The notes beneath the pieces were generated by a model. That model worked only from the letters and a program-made list of their open reading frames with translations, was not told the DNA's origin and did not search any database. 61,712 nt of DNA from a virus: the IMG/VR virus record IMGVR_UViG_3300027917_000003, positions 1-61,712 of that record. One strand, 5' to 3'. Positions 8,318 to 16,358 of this stretch are shown here, one piece after another. A program made the translations under genes and the position numbers. Numbering within the stretch: position 1 is the stretch's first letter; each line of letters opens with the position of its first letter.

Positions 8318-10612
8318 TCACTGCTCCGTCAGCGGCTGCTCGTTGCTCTCAAGGCGCTGGATCATGCCGGGCTCAATCAGGCTCTGCATGATCGGGAGGC
8401 CCTGCGGGTTCTTGGCCATGTCCTCGGCCAGCCGCACAGCCGCCAAACGCTCGCGGCTCTCGCGGTCGCGCTTGCGGTTCATGGCGTCCATCAGGCTGTC
8501 TTGCTGCTTTTCCTGAAGCTCCTGCTCCTTCAGCTTCAGTTCCGCCATCTTGATCTGGTCCTCAATGCTCGGGGGAGCATTAGGGTCGGCCTGCGGCTTG
8601 TCGCCCTGCGCCTTGGCCATCGCCTCAGCGGCCTTGACCTTGACCATCTCGGTCTTGGCGTCGGCCTCCTGCTTCTTGATGCCGACCATCGCCTTGGCGT
8701 ACTCGACCTCTGGCGGGGGCTTGGACGACAGCGCCGAGGGCGGCACCATGAACTGTTGCGGGTTGCTCCAGCCCATCGCCTGCAAGGCCGCAGTGTCGAT
8801 GGCGATGGGGTCATAGAGCGATGGGTTGCCCTGTTGGAGCTGCTTCAGGCCCATGATCTTCATCATGCGCTGCGCTTGGCTGGCCGTGTTCGGGTCGGCC
8901 TGCGGGGTCAACTCGCAGTTGTTGATGGCGGCCAAGAACGTCTGCTCGTCCCACTGGTAGGCAGGCTGGCGGTTGCGCTGCCAGAAGCTCTCGGGGTGCT
9001 CCCTGAAACACTGGACGAGCAGGCGGAACTCCTCGGCCTGCGCCGAGTGCATCCGCTTGTGGACGGCGTTCAGGACCTTCGTGGCTTGGTCGATCATGGC
9101 CAGCGTCGTGCCCACCGGGGCGTCGGCGCGGCCCTCGCCCACCTGCATCTCGCTCGTGCCGCCGACGCGCATGCCCGTCTCGGCCATGTTGCTGACGAGG
9201 TTCATCAGGGACTGGCCGGGCTCCTTGTAGGGCAGGGGCATGATGGCGTCGCGCAGCGGGGCGCCGCCGGTCTTGACCAGCGCGCCGCCGCCGGGCGGGA
9301 CGCGGAAGATGTTGGTGTTCTGGCGCCCGCCAGCGTCCGAGTACAAGAAGCCGGGGAAGTTGGCGTACATGCCCGCGTCGAGCATCTCGCGCCACGCCGC
9401 CGTGATGGCGTTGGTGGTGTTGCCGAGGATGTGGAGCAGGCCGATGTCGTAGAACCCGAGGCCGGGCACGAAGGTGTACTTGACGAAGTTTGTCCGCGCC
9501 TCGGGGAGGTCGTCGGTGTCCTCGTCATAGTTGCGGACGATGGACAGGATCTCGCGGGACGAGAGGTCAATGGTGACGCGGTAGGGCACTTCGAGGCCAC
9601 TGACCTTGCCCTTGTACTTGTGCTCGAAGCCGGGGATGTCCAGCTCGCAGTAGCACTCGTAGATCTCGCGGTCGCGGTCCTCGGGACGGAAGGAGCCCGC
9701 CGCAATCCCCTGCACCGAACGCTCCTCGCGCTGGGCGGAGTCGAGGTCCTGCTCCTTGGCCATCGGCAGGTCGATGTCGCGGTAGACCCCGAGGATCTGG
9801 AGGCGCCGCACGGTCGATGACCGCATCATCGAGCGGTGCGTGATCCGCTTGGCGTTCTTCAGGTCGGTCGCGGCGTTGTTGACGATCAGGTCATCGGCGT
9901 CAACGCTCTCGGACACCGGGCGCCCGCGCAGGGGGCAGAAGTAGACCTTCTTGAAGCTGGTGCCGCCGAAGCCGAGCATGAGCAGCATGCGGTCGGTGTC
10001 AGGGTAATACTCGGCGGCGGTCGTCGTCAGGTAGTGGTTGAGGTCCAACTCAAGCGCGTCGGCGAGCCGGTCCTCCTGAAGGTTGCTGTTGTTGTTGTCG
10101 TCCCGGATCTTCACCGGCCCATCGGTCGGGAGCAACTCTGACCGGGCATTGGCCTGAAAGCGCAGGACGGCCTCAAGCAGGAGCGGGTGGCGGACGCGGC
10201 TCATGCCCTCGACCGGGGCGCCGTCAGCCGAGCCACCGAGGCCGGGGATCTCCAGCTTCAGGCCGAGCAGCTTGATGCCCGTCGCCCGGCCCTCAATCCA
10301 CTCCTTGCGGCTCTCCAGATCGTCAGAGATCCCGCGCAGGAGGTCGTCGGCGATCTGGCCGAGCGCGCCTTGGTCGATGTCCTCGACCAAGTTCTCAAAC
10401 CAGCCGGTGGGCCTGCGGCTGGGCTCGCCGAGCAGGCTCTTGCCGTCGATGCTGATCTCGACCGAGCCGTCGGGGTACTCGATGCGCAGGACCGGCTCGT
10501 CGCTCTCGGCGGCCTCGGGGAGCTGATCGTCCTCAGCGGCGGCCACGTCGGGCATCCGCGTCTCCAGTCCGGGGAGGCGGATGTTGGGGTTTACGAGGCC
10601 GGGCAGTGGCAT
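8318..10612 (-). CDS. Portal protein (764 aa)
   Basis: The 764-aa protein has the pattern of podovirus portals in this gene neighbourhood. A conserved core around residues 380-540 includes GFYDIGLLHILGNTTNAITA, the FPGFLYSDAG block and a helix with SEMQVGEGRADAPVGTTLAM, followed by a long charged coiled coil (about 640-740). Length is near that of P22 gp1 (725 aa). It lies two genes after the large terminase. It should form the dodecameric DNA channel at one capsid vertex. Confidence 0.85.
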   Translation of the reverse strand: MPLPGLVNPNIRLPGLETRMPDVAAAEDDQLPEAAESDEPVLRIEYPDGSVEISIDGKSLLGEPSRRPTGWFENLVEDIDQGALGQIADDLLRGISDDLESRKEWIEGRATGIKLLGLKLEIPGLGGSADGAPVEGMSRVRHPLLLEAVLRFQANARSELLPTDGPVKIRDDNNNSNLQEDRLADALELDLNHYLTTTAAEYYPDTDRMLLMLGFGGTSFKKVYFCPLRGRPVSESVDADDLIVNNAATDLKNAKRITHRSMMRSSTVRRLQILGVYRDIDLPMAKEQDLDSAQREERSVQGIAAGSFRPEDRDREIYECYCELDIPGFEHKYKGKVSGLEVPYRVTIDLSSREILSIVRNYDEDTDDLPEARTNFVKYTFVPGLGFYDIGLLHILGNTTNAITAAWREMLDAGMYANFPGFLYSDAGGRQNTNIFRVPPGGGALVKTGGAPLRDAIMPLPYKEPGQSLMNLVSNMAETGMRVGGTSEMQVGEGRADAPVGTTLAMIDQATKVLNAVHKRMHSAQAEEFRLLVQCFREHPESFWQRNRQPAYQWDEQTFLAAINNCELTPQADPNTASQAQRMMKIMGLKQLQQGNPSLYDPIAIDTAALQAMGWSNPQQFMVPPSALSSKPPPEVEYAKAMVGIKKQEADAKTEMVKVKAAEAMAKAQGDKPQADPNAPPSIEDQIKMAELKLKEQELQEKQQDSLMDAMNRKRDRESRERLAAVRLAEDMAKNPQGLPIMQSLIEPGMIQRLESNEQPLTEQ

Positions 10613-10614
10613 GG

Positions 10615-10821
10615 TCAGCCCTCTTTGGACAGCAACAGTTCGATCTCGTCGCTGAAGCGGCGCAGACCTTCTTGGGCCGCGAGTGTATCAGACATGGCGT
10701 CTATCGTATAGACACGCACAAAATCGTTGGGCTCGTCGCCCCAGACCTCGACGCGGAAGCTGCCCATGCCGATGGCGGTGGGGTCGCGGAGGGGATCGAC
10801 GATGGCGCGGGCGGGGATCAT
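10615..10821 (-). CDS. Small conserved protein between terminase and portal (68 aa)
   Basis: The 68-aa protein (MIPARAIVDPLRDPTAIGMG at the N-terminus) fits tightly between terL and the portal gene with 2- and 8-nt gaps. It contains a beta segment (FRVEVWGDEPNDFVRVYTID) and an acidic helix. No function is recognised. Confidence 0.6.
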   Translation of the reverse strand: MIPARAIVDPLRDPTAIGMGSFRVEVWGDEPNDFVRVYTIDAMSDTLAAQEGLRRFSDEIELLLSKEG

Positions 10822-10829
10822 GGCGGGCC

Positions 10830-12515
10830 TCAGATTGGATAGAGCGGGGCGGGTGCCTTGCCGACGTGGCGGCGCCCGGCGTCGATCTCAGCCATACGCT
10901 CTGGCGCCCGGACGAGCAAGCCCGTCTCGCGCAGGTGGCGCAGGGCCTGACTGACGGTGTCCACCAGATCGTCGTTCTTCCCCTTCGGGAAGACCTCGCA
11001 CTGGCGGATGACCTTGTCGGCCCACGTCCGGTCGGGGGCGTAGATCATGCCCTCGCTGAACAGGTGCTGGATGCTGTAGACGCGCGCCAGCTTGTCGAGG
11101 GCGCCGGGGTTGATGATCTGGACGGCCCAGTCCTCGTTCCCGTGCAGGCGTCGGATCTCCTGCGCCACGCTCAGGCCCGAGGCCTTGCCCTCGACGAGGA
11201 GCTTGTCCACCCGGAAGTTCCGGCAGGATTGAGCGACCTTGTCCACCAGCGCCGCCAGCTCCAGCTTCTCCTGCCACGCGCCCATCAGGAACACGCGGGG
11301 GACGCTCTCGGGGTTGTGGTCGAGTAGGTCGCGGATGCGGACGCCCTCGTCAAAGCTGGCGGCCTCCTCGGAGTTGTTCTTGAAGCGGCCACGGGCGTTG
11401 ACGAAGTTGTTGGCCCGGATGGCCGAGTAGTCGCTGGAGAAGATCCCCCAGACCGTGAGCGCCGAGAAGTCGTTCTCCTGCTTGGACGTGTAGGCCGTGT
11501 CCAAGCTGGCGATGATGTAGTCGAAGGGAGGATAATCTTCCTCGGCCCAGAGTTCCCACCAAGCGGCCTTGATGACCTCGCCGCCCCGAGGCGCTGGCTC
11601 TTGCTGGTGCTGCCCGGCGGTCGCGTAGGGGCCCATCGACTTCTCGTCGCGGTCCACGACCTCCATCGGGAAGCGGGCCGGGAAGAGCAGCTCGCCCTCG
11701 GACTGGCGCGGGTCTTCGATCCCGAGCATCGTGGGACGGGCCCGGACGGGGTCGTAGCGCATCGGGAGCATGACGTGGTCGTAGCCAAGCTGCTTATCGA
11801 GGATGACGCCTGACACGTCGTTCTCGTGCAGGCGCTGCATGATGACGATGATCGCGCTCTCGATGGGGCTTGTCAGGCGGCTCGGGATGGCCTCAAGGAA
11901 CGTCGTGACCTCGTTCTCGCGCATGGCCTCGGACGAGGCGCTGTCCACGCTGTGGGGGTCGTCGATGATGACCCTGTCGCCACGGATACCCGTCAGGCTC
12001 GTGATAGCCGTGGCGATGCGGAAGCCGCTCGCGCTGTTCACGAAGTTCAGCTTCTCGTTTTGGTCGCGGGCGAGGCGCACCCGACTGCCCCAGCGGCGCT
12101 GATACCACTCGGACGTGATCAGCTCGCGCATGCGGCGGCTGTCGCGGGCCGAAAGGTTCTCAATCTTGTGCGCCGCACAAACGTATCGCAGGTGCGGCAT
12201 GTTCCTCGGGCCCCACTCCCACGCTGGCCAGAAGACGTTGGTGATGAGCGACTTCATCGTGCCCGGCGGTACGTTGATCAGGAGGCGGTTGTAGAGGCGC
12301 CCGTCCTCCAGCTCGACGCCATCGGTGATGGCCATGAGGTGGGCGGCGATGAAGTCGATGTGCCACCCGTGGATGTAGGGCGCGCCGGGCTCAATGATGT
12401 GCCACGCTTGCTTGATGAACTCAACCAAGTCCTCCTCGGCCTCGGCGACCGAGATCTCGTAGAGCTGGCGCTCCACGTCGATCTTCTGCCCCTCAAACTC
12501 AATGACGCGGCCCAT
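10830..12515 (-). CDS. terL: Terminase large subunit (561 aa)
   Basis: This ATP-driven DNA-packaging motor and nuclease shows a Walker A-like NVPPGTMKS at about residues 79-87 and a Walker B VIIDDPH near 178. The C-terminal nuclease has the first acid in IIASLDTAY (about 340), EGKASG near 450 and a late DDLVDTV around 525. Full length for the family. Its start overlaps the previous stop by one base (TGATG). The motor docks on the portal encoded just downstream. Confidence 0.95.
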   Translation of the reverse strand: MGRVIEFEGQKIDVERQLYEISVAEAEEDLVEFIKQAWHIIEPGAPYIHGWHIDFIAAHLMAITDGVELEDGRLYNRLLINVPPGTMKSLITNVFWPAWEWGPRNMPHLRYVCAAHKIENLSARDSRRMRELITSEWYQRRWGSRVRLARDQNEKLNFVNSASGFRIATAITSLTGIRGDRVIIDDPHSVDSASSEAMRENEVTTFLEAIPSRLTSPIESAIIVIMQRLHENDVSGVILDKQLGYDHVMLPMRYDPVRARPTMLGIEDPRQSEGELLFPARFPMEVVDRDEKSMGPYATAGQHQQEPAPRGGEVIKAAWWELWAEEDYPPFDYIIASLDTAYTSKQENDFSALTVWGIFSSDYSAIRANNFVNARGRFKNNSEEAASFDEGVRIRDLLDHNPESVPRVFLMGAWQEKLELAALVDKVAQSCRNFRVDKLLVEGKASGLSVAQEIRRLHGNEDWAVQIINPGALDKLARVYSIQHLFSEGMIYAPDRTWADKVIRQCEVFPKGKNDDLVDTVSQALRHLRETGLLVRAPERMAEIDAGRRHVGKAPAPLYPI

Positions 12516-12739
12516 CAGTAATCCGATCCCACCTGATCGACGAGGTAATGGTCGCCGGTCTCGGCGTCCACCAGCTCATACAATAGCATGGCCTTCTCGT
12601 GCGTGAACATCGCCGAGTAGATCAGGTCACCGTCCGGTGCCTCATAGCAGTAGCCGTCCCGGTTATCGAGTTCTCGGCGCCTGAGCCACCCGAACGTGTG
12701 GTGGAAGCCGCAGCGGACGATCATGGGCAAGTTGCTCAT
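12515..12739 (-). CDS. Small hypothetical protein (74 aa)
   Basis: The 74-aa protein starts at MSNLPMIVRCGFHHTFGW (12739), since the longer reading upstream lies on top of the 62-aa gene. Its ATGA overlaps that gene's stop, and its own stop overlaps the terL ATG, so the set is translationally coupled. Unknown function; it belongs to the packaging cluster. Confidence 0.6.
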   Translation of the reverse strand: MSNLPMIVRCGFHHTFGWLRRRELDNRDGYCYEAPDGDLIYSAMFTHEKAMLLYELVDAETGDHYLVDQVGSDY

Positions 12740-12924
12740 TGCTTTCTCCCCATCGTGATGTTGATCTGGGCCCGGATGTCCTGATTGCGCCACGACCAGC
12801 ACTCGCCATCGTGCTGGAAGACGACCCAGACCAGATCCATCTCGACGCCATAGTCGATGACGATATGGGCCAGACCGGGGCCACGGGGCGTCTGGACGGG
12901 CAGGGGCGGGTTGAGCTGTAGCAT
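12736..12924 (-). CDS. Small conserved hypothetical protein (62 aa)
   Basis: The 62-aa protein has a Trp-rich second half (LVWVVFQHDGECWSWRN, ending NITMGRKQ). I recognise this as a recurring tiny protein between small and large terminase genes of alphaproteobacterial phages. Its start overlaps the small terminase stop. Role unknown. Confidence 0.65.
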   Translation of the reverse strand: MLQLNPPLPVQTPRGPGLAHIVIDYGVEMDLVWVVFQHDGECWSWRNQDIRAQINITMGRKQ

Positions 12925-13454
12925 CAGCCCTGCCCCTCCTTTGGGTCGTGCTCGATGATCTGCGCCTTGGCGGCCAGTAGGGCCTGCTTAAAGGCCTCAC
13001 GGGCCTCGGGCGACAGGACGCGCACGTCCACGGTCGTGTGCTGGACGTGGACCGTGGCGTCCCCGGTGATCTCGGTGTTGACGCGCGGGCCGAGGGTGCG
13101 CGGCGCCATCTTCTCCGCCCGCCACTGCGCGGTCGAGATCTTGAGGCGCTGCGAGTTCACGTTCTCCTCGGTCGTCGCGTCGGCCATCGCCTCGATCTTG
13201 TCGAGCAGGAAGTCGGCGAGCGCCTCCCTCGCGCGCGCGCACCGTGCATCGAAATCGGGGCGGGCCGCTCTCCACCGATACAACGCCGCACGGCTCGGCA
13301 TCATCGGATCAGAGCAGATCTGCGAAAAATTCTCGCCATTCATCATGCGCTCGCAGATGATGTCGCCGATCTCGTCAGTGTACGACGATGGACGGCCCAC
13401 CGGGCGCGCAGTGACGCTCGGTGGCTTGTTCGCGGGGACTGGTTTCTTGACCAT
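12924..13454 (-). CDS. Terminase small subunit (176 aa)
   Basis: The 176-aa protein begins with a basic tail and GRPSSYTDEIGDIICERMMNG, followed by a helix-turn-helix-like block (PSRAALYRWRAARPDFDARC) at about residues 50-75 and a helical region with NSQRLKISTAQWRAEKM. This is the usual layout of DNA-recognising small terminase subunits, and the large subunit lies two genes downstream. One-base overlap (TAATG) with the GapR gene. Confidence 0.8.
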   Translation of the reverse strand: MVKKPVPANKPPSVTARPVGRPSSYTDEIGDIICERMMNGENFSQICSDPMMPSRAALYRWRAARPDFDARCARAREALADFLLDKIEAMADATTEENVNSQRLKISTAQWRAEKMAPRTLGPRVNTEITGDATVHVQHTTVDVRVLSPEAREAFKQALLAAKAQIIEHDPKEGQG

Positions 13455-13732
13455 TACAGCTTGACCTCGACGGTCGCGGCGTAAGATCCGAGGGGCGTCT
13501 TATCGAAGCTCTCGATGGCGCTCATGTAGAGGTCGAAGATCTCCTGCGCCTGAGCGCGCTCGTGCTGGGGCTTCTTGCGCTCCGCGATGACCTTTTTCAG
13601 GATCTTCACGTCGAAGCCGTTTCCCTTCGCCTCCTTGTAAATCTCTGAAATGTCGAGCGAAATGGCTGTTTTTTCGTCCTCCATCTTCTCGATGCGCTGG
13701 ACGATGGTGGCGATCTGATTGTTCGTGGACAT
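13454..13732 (-). CDS. gapR: GapR (DUF2312) nucleoid-associated protein homologue (92 aa)
   Basis: The start is MSTNNQIATIV (13732), preceded by AGGAGG. Residues about 8-65 match the GapR signature: an IVQRIEKMEDEKTAISLDI helix, then EAKGNGFDVKILKKVI, then a final helix with FDLYMSAIE. In Caulobacter, GapR clamps overtwisted AT-rich DNA and supports topoisomerase action during replication. As the first gene of the long leftward late block, it may handle supercoiling ahead of late transcription or packaging, or modulate the host nucleoid. Confidence 0.88.
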   Translation of the reverse strand: MSTNNQIATIVQRIEKMEDEKTAISLDISEIYKEAKGNGFDVKILKKVIAERKKPQHERAQAQEIFDLYMSAIESFDKTPLGSYAATVEVKL

Positions 13733-13944
13733 GCTTACCCCTCCTAATATCAACAAGGCGGTCAGTGTCTCGCAATTCGCTGACCCGGTCAATGCGCCGG
13801 ATTTCTAGGCGCTCCGAAGCCCACCGAAATTATTTTTCAAAAAAGTTATCCACAGGGCTCAAACGCTGTAGACAGGCGAAATTATTTCGTCTACAAGTTT
13901 AATCACGGTCGCTGATGACCTGACTGATTGATATGGAGACTGAC
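13733..13944. promoter_or_regulatory. Divergent promoter region between late and early blocks
   Basis: This region separates the leftward GapR/terminase block from the rightward early block. It holds a DnaA box at 13846-13854, the P1 promoter at 13869-13897 and an AT-rich patch (13826-13850). Leftward, TTGACC lies about 60 bp before the GapR start with a poor -10, so the late promoter is uncertain. Confidence 0.6.
13846..13897 (+). promoter_or_regulatory. DnaA box plus early promoter P1 (repeat copy 1)
   Basis: A perfect DnaA box TTATCCACA (13846-13854) stands 23 bp, start to start, before a -35 TAGACA (13869-13874), with 17 bp to TACAAG (13892-13897). Downstream is the shared leader CACGGTCGCTGATGACCTGA. 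Unlike copies 2-4 this copy has no hairpin between box and -35, consistent with no rightward gene preceding it. Confidence 0.7.
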
Positions 13945-14259
13945 ATGACCAAGATCCTCAACGTGACCACCGGCCCCGCCAACGAACTGTTCCCCGGCTG
14001 CAAGGGTTTTGTCGTTGTCGCCGAGACCCGCAAGGGCGAGGTGTTCATCCACGAGCGCAGCGACCTTTCTCTGGCCCAGTGCAAGCGCCTTGCTGATCGC
14101 GTTCAGGTCGCTGGCGAGATTGATGAAAGCCGTTGGGTTTTCTGGCGCACTGTTTACGGCTCTGACGCCTTCCTCGCAGAAGAGGCGGACGTTCACTTCA
14201 TCCTCGGCGGCGGGGGTCGTTACGAAGATCTCCCCGATAGCCTTCGCTCTCTCGCTTAA
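13945..14259 (+). CDS. Early small protein, unit 1 gene A (104 aa)
   Basis: The second ATG of the ATGGAGACTGACATG initiation box is chosen, because the GGAG within it serves as ribosome site. The 104-aa soluble protein has a beta-rich first half (GFVVVAETRKGEVFIHERS) and an acidic C-terminus. It is the first gene after P1 and is followed by a UUCG hairpin. No function recognised. Confidence 0.6.
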   Translation: MTKILNVTTGPANELFPGCKGFVVVAETRKGEVFIHERSDLSLAQCKRLADRVQVAGEIDESRWVFWRTVYGSDAFLAEEADVHFILGGGGRYEDLPDSLRSLA

Positions 14260-14266
14260 TCCAACC

Positions 14267-14282
14267 GGGGGCTTCGGCCCCC
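14267..14282 (+). terminator. UUCG-tetraloop intercistronic hairpin 1
   Basis: GGGGGC-TTCG-GCCCCC is a very stable hairpin without a T tract, placed between genes A and B of early unit 1. It is more likely a processing or stability element, or a partial terminator, than a full stop. Confidence 0.6.
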
Positions 14283-14309
14283 GCCCACCCCAACCGAATG
14301 GAGATTGAT

Positions 14310-14573
14310 ATGCAACGCCAAGTCCCCACCAAAGACACCACTATCCTCGGCATCATGCGCACCGCCGCCTTCTCGACGGGCTTCCGGGAGGCGCAGGCTG
14401 GCAAGCCTATCCGCTATGACGCCTATGAGCATGACGCCAATGGCCAGTGGAACTATGAGCGCGGGCGCATGCTGGGCCTGATGTTTGGCGGCCCCCTGAA
14501 GGTGGGGCGGGCGATCAGTCGGGCCGCAGCCCTTCACTTCGCGATGGCTATTAAGCAGAAGGTCATCCTGTAA
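14310..14573 (+). CDS. Early small protein with RMF-like motif, unit 1 gene B (87 aa)
   Basis: The start is the second ATG of ATGGAGATTGATATG. The 87-aa basic protein has FSTGFREAQAGKPIRYDAY followed by QWNYERGRMLGL, which is weakly reminiscent of ribosome modulation factor (a G..A..G block, then a QW..G.R block). The resemblance is by eye only. The stop runs straight into the next DnaA-box/promoter repeat. Confidence 0.55.
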   Translation: MQRQVPTKDTTILGIMRTAAFSTGFREAQAGKPIRYDAYEHDANGQWNYERGRMLGLMFGGPLKVGRAISRAAALHFAMAIKQKVIL

Positions 14574-14578
14574 AAAAG

Positions 14579-14641
14579 TTATCCACAGGGTGCGAAAATG
14601 CTTCGCACCCTGTTGACAGGCGAAATTTCTTCGTGCTAAGA
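14579..14641 (+). promoter_or_regulatory. DnaA box, hairpin and early promoter P2 (repeat copy 2)
   Basis: DnaA box TTATCCACA at 14579-14587; hairpin GGGTGCGAA/TTCGCACCC at 14588-14610; -35 TTGACA at 14613-14618; 17 bp; -10-like CTAAGA at 14636-14641. The box-to-minus-35 distance is 34 bp, which is 11 bp (one turn) more than in copy 1. The hairpin probably ends transcription of the preceding gene. Confidence 0.75.
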
Positions 14642-14683
14642 GTTATGCACGGTCGCTGATGACCTGACCTGATGGAGATTGAT

Positions 14684-15295
14684 ATGCCCCTGTTCATCGA
14701 AAACGAAGCCGCCTACGAAGCCGCCATCGAGCGCAACATCGCCAACAACCGCCGCAAGACCGGCGCCCGCAAGTTCGCTGCGCTGTTCGAGGACGCGACC
14801 GCCATCATCGACTTCGTCGAGACCCGCGTGTCCGACGCTCAGGTGGCGCACTGGGCTCGCTTCGGTCGCGGCATGGAGGAGGCCTCCTTCATCGACGCAT
14901 GCTGGGCTGGCCTTCAGACTTTCGGCGGCCTGACCGAAAAGCAGGGTCTGGCGGTGCGCTCGATCATCGCCAAGAACGCCGAGCGCAAGGCTCAGTATCG
15001 CGCCGAGGCCCTCACCAAGGTCCATGTGGGCACGGTCGGCGAGCGCCGCGACTTCGACCTGACCGTGCGCTTCGTGACTGACTTCGAGACCCAGTTCGGC
15101 ATCACCAACGTGTTCGTCATGGAGGACGCCGAGGGCAATGTGGTCGTCTACAAGGGCGCTGGGAGCCTCTACAACGCCGATGGCCAGTTCGCGGTGAAGG
15201 GCGACAAGATCTCGGTCAAGGCGACCGTGAAGGAGCATGGCGAGCGCGATGGCGTGAAGCAGACCATCATCGCCCGCCCGAAGCAGAAGATCTGA
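14684..15295 (+). CDS. Early protein, unit 2 gene A (203 aa)
   Basis: The start is the second ATG of the MEIDM-type box. The first half is helical (MPLFIENEAAYEAAIERNIA). The second half begins LTEKQGLAVRSIIAK and continues as a beta-rich domain with VVVYKGAGSLYNADG and GDKISVKATVKEH. It resembles a beta-barrel domain seen in phage proteins of unknown function and could bind nucleic acid. It is the largest protein of the early block. Confidence 0.65.
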   Translation: MPLFIENEAAYEAAIERNIANNRRKTGARKFAALFEDATAIIDFVETRVSDAQVAHWARFGRGMEEASFIDACWAGLQTFGGLTEKQGLAVRSIIAKNAERKAQYRAEALTKVHVGTVGERRDFDLTVRFVTDFETQFGITNVFVMEDAEGNVVVYKGAGSLYNADGQFAVKGDKISVKATVKEHGERDGVKQTIIARPKQKI

Positions 15296-15310
15296 GGGGC
15301 TTCGGCCCCT
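15295..15310 (+). terminator. UUCG-tetraloop intercistronic hairpin 2
   Basis: AGGGGC-TTCG-GCCCCT directly follows the stop of unit 2 gene A. It has no T tract and the same geometry as hairpins 1, 3 and 4. Confidence 0.6.
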
Positions 15311-15338
15311 CCCCACCCCTATCCTGATGGAGATTGAT

Positions 15339-15686
15339 ATGAACACCGTAGCTATCAAAGCCGCTCTTACCTATCCCAAGACCAAGAAAGGTGATGTCGT
15401 CGTCATCGAGCTGACGAGCAGCTATACGACCGCCAAGCTCAAGACGGTAAAAACATCGTCTTATTTCCTCGCCAAGGTCACCAAGACCCGCAATGGGCTT
15501 GCAGTGGACTATACGAAAGCCGATGGCGCCAAGGGGATCGTAGACACACGCCACCGCGTCATGGTGATCAGCCAAGCCGAGACGCAGGCTGCGGCGCGAG
15601 ACATGTTCGGCGCCAGTTTGGCAGACTTCGACAACGTCGATCAGGCGAAAGAGGCGATCCTTCAAAGGGTGAAAGACCTGAGCTGA
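15339..15686 (+). CDS. Early small protein, unit 2 gene B (115 aa)
   Basis: The start is the second ATG of ATGGAGATTGATATG. The 115-aa Lys/Thr-rich protein is predicted to be beta-rich up to residue 75 (KGDVVVIELTSSYTTAKLKT), followed by an acidic helix. No family recognised. The stop abuts repeat copy 3. Confidence 0.6.
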   Translation: MNTVAIKAALTYPKTKKGDVVVIELTSSYTTAKLKTVKTSSYFLAKVTKTRNGLAVDYTKADGAKGIVDTRHRVMVISQAETQAAARDMFGASLADFDNVDQAKEAILQRVKDLS

Positions 15687-15692
15687 AAATAG

Positions 15693-15755
15693 TTATCCAC
15701 AGGGTGCGAAAATGCTTCGCACCCTGTTGACAGGCGAAATTTCTTCGTGCTAAGG
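15693..15755 (+). promoter_or_regulatory. DnaA box, hairpin and early promoter P3 (repeat copy 3)
   Basis: DnaA box at 15693-15701; hairpin at 15702-15724; TTGACA at 15727-15732; 17 bp; CTAAGG at 15750-15755. It is nearly identical to copy 2 over more than 60 bp, with the same 34-bp box-to-minus-35 spacing and the same leader. Confidence 0.75.
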
Positions 15756-15798
15756 TTCAATCACGGTCGCTGATGACCTGAACTGATGGAGATTAGAG

Positions 15799-16026
15799 AT
15801 GACCAACCGCTTCCCCTACGCCACCAAGATGCTCAACCTCGGCAAGCATGGCTACATGCTCCGCATCACCATTTCTCTCGCCAAGATTGAAGAGACGAAG
15901 GCGGAGATGATGTTGGATAGCGATATGATCAACTCAGCGGAAGAGCTGATCCGCTACCTCAATGCGGAAATCATCCGCGAAGAGGCCGACGCCGAAGAGT
16001 GTTATACCGACTGGGCCTCCGACTAA
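15799..16026 (+). CDS. Early small protein, unit 3 gene A (75 aa)
   Basis: The 75-aa acidic protein (MTNRFPYATKMLNLGKHGYM at the N-terminus) has its ATG after GGAGATTAGAG, a variant of the common initiation box. A helix-rich C-terminus ends CYTDWASD. Function unknown. Confidence 0.6.
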   Translation: MTNRFPYATKMLNLGKHGYMLRITISLAKIEETKAEMMLDSDMINSAEELIRYLNAEIIREEADAEECYTDWASD

Positions 16027-16028
16027 CC

Positions 16029-16044
16029 GGGGGCTTCGGCCCCC
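16029..16044 (+). terminator. UUCG-tetraloop intercistronic hairpin 3
   Basis: GGGGGC-TTCG-GCCCCC lies between unit 3 genes A and B and has the same sequence as hairpins 1 and 4. Confidence 0.6.
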
Positions 16045-16072
16045 TTCCACCTCAACCCTGATGGAGATTGAT

Positions 16073-16351
16073 ATGACCTTCGACTTCTACAACCTCGGCG
16101 AGAACAGCGTAAGCTTCACCTTCTCGGCCTCCGGCGAGACCCTCTGGGACCAGATGTGCGAGGCCATCGCCGATCACATCTTCGGCGCTGACCCTTACGC
16201 CGAGACGCCCGCCCGCGACTTCGTGGAGATCGTCGAGATGCAGACGCCTGACGAGGCCGAGTACGTCGAGGCCGTCTTCGTGAAGGGCAAGCTGGTCGGC
16301 TCCCTCGGCGGCCCCTTCTGGCTGGACCCCAGCGAGTATGTGAAGATCTAA
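16073..16351 (+). CDS. Early small protein, unit 3 gene B (92 aa)
   Basis: The start is the second ATG of ATGGAGATTGATATG (16073). A longer in-frame reading overlaps the upstream gene and is rejected. The 92-aa protein is strongly acidic (MTFDFYNLGENSVSF, then repeated Glu/Asp), so a DNA-mimic or protein-binding role is possible but unproven. Confidence 0.6.
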   Translation: MTFDFYNLGENSVSFTFSASGETLWDQMCEAIADHIFGADPYAETPARDFVEIVEMQTPDEAEYVEAVFVKGKLVGSLGGPFWLDPSEYVKI

Positions 16352-16358
16352 AAAAAAG

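Noticed and set aside
6769-8391. 540-codon rightward open frame opposite the 1326-aa protein
   Set aside because: Antisense shadow spanning a gene boundary, with Arg/His/Gly-rich low-complexity sequence and no coupling to any rightward gene.
13793-13944. Possible attachment site in the divergent region
   Set aside because: No integrase or excisionase gene accompanies it, no tRNA-like sequence is visible, and the repeats are explained by promoters and DnaA boxes.
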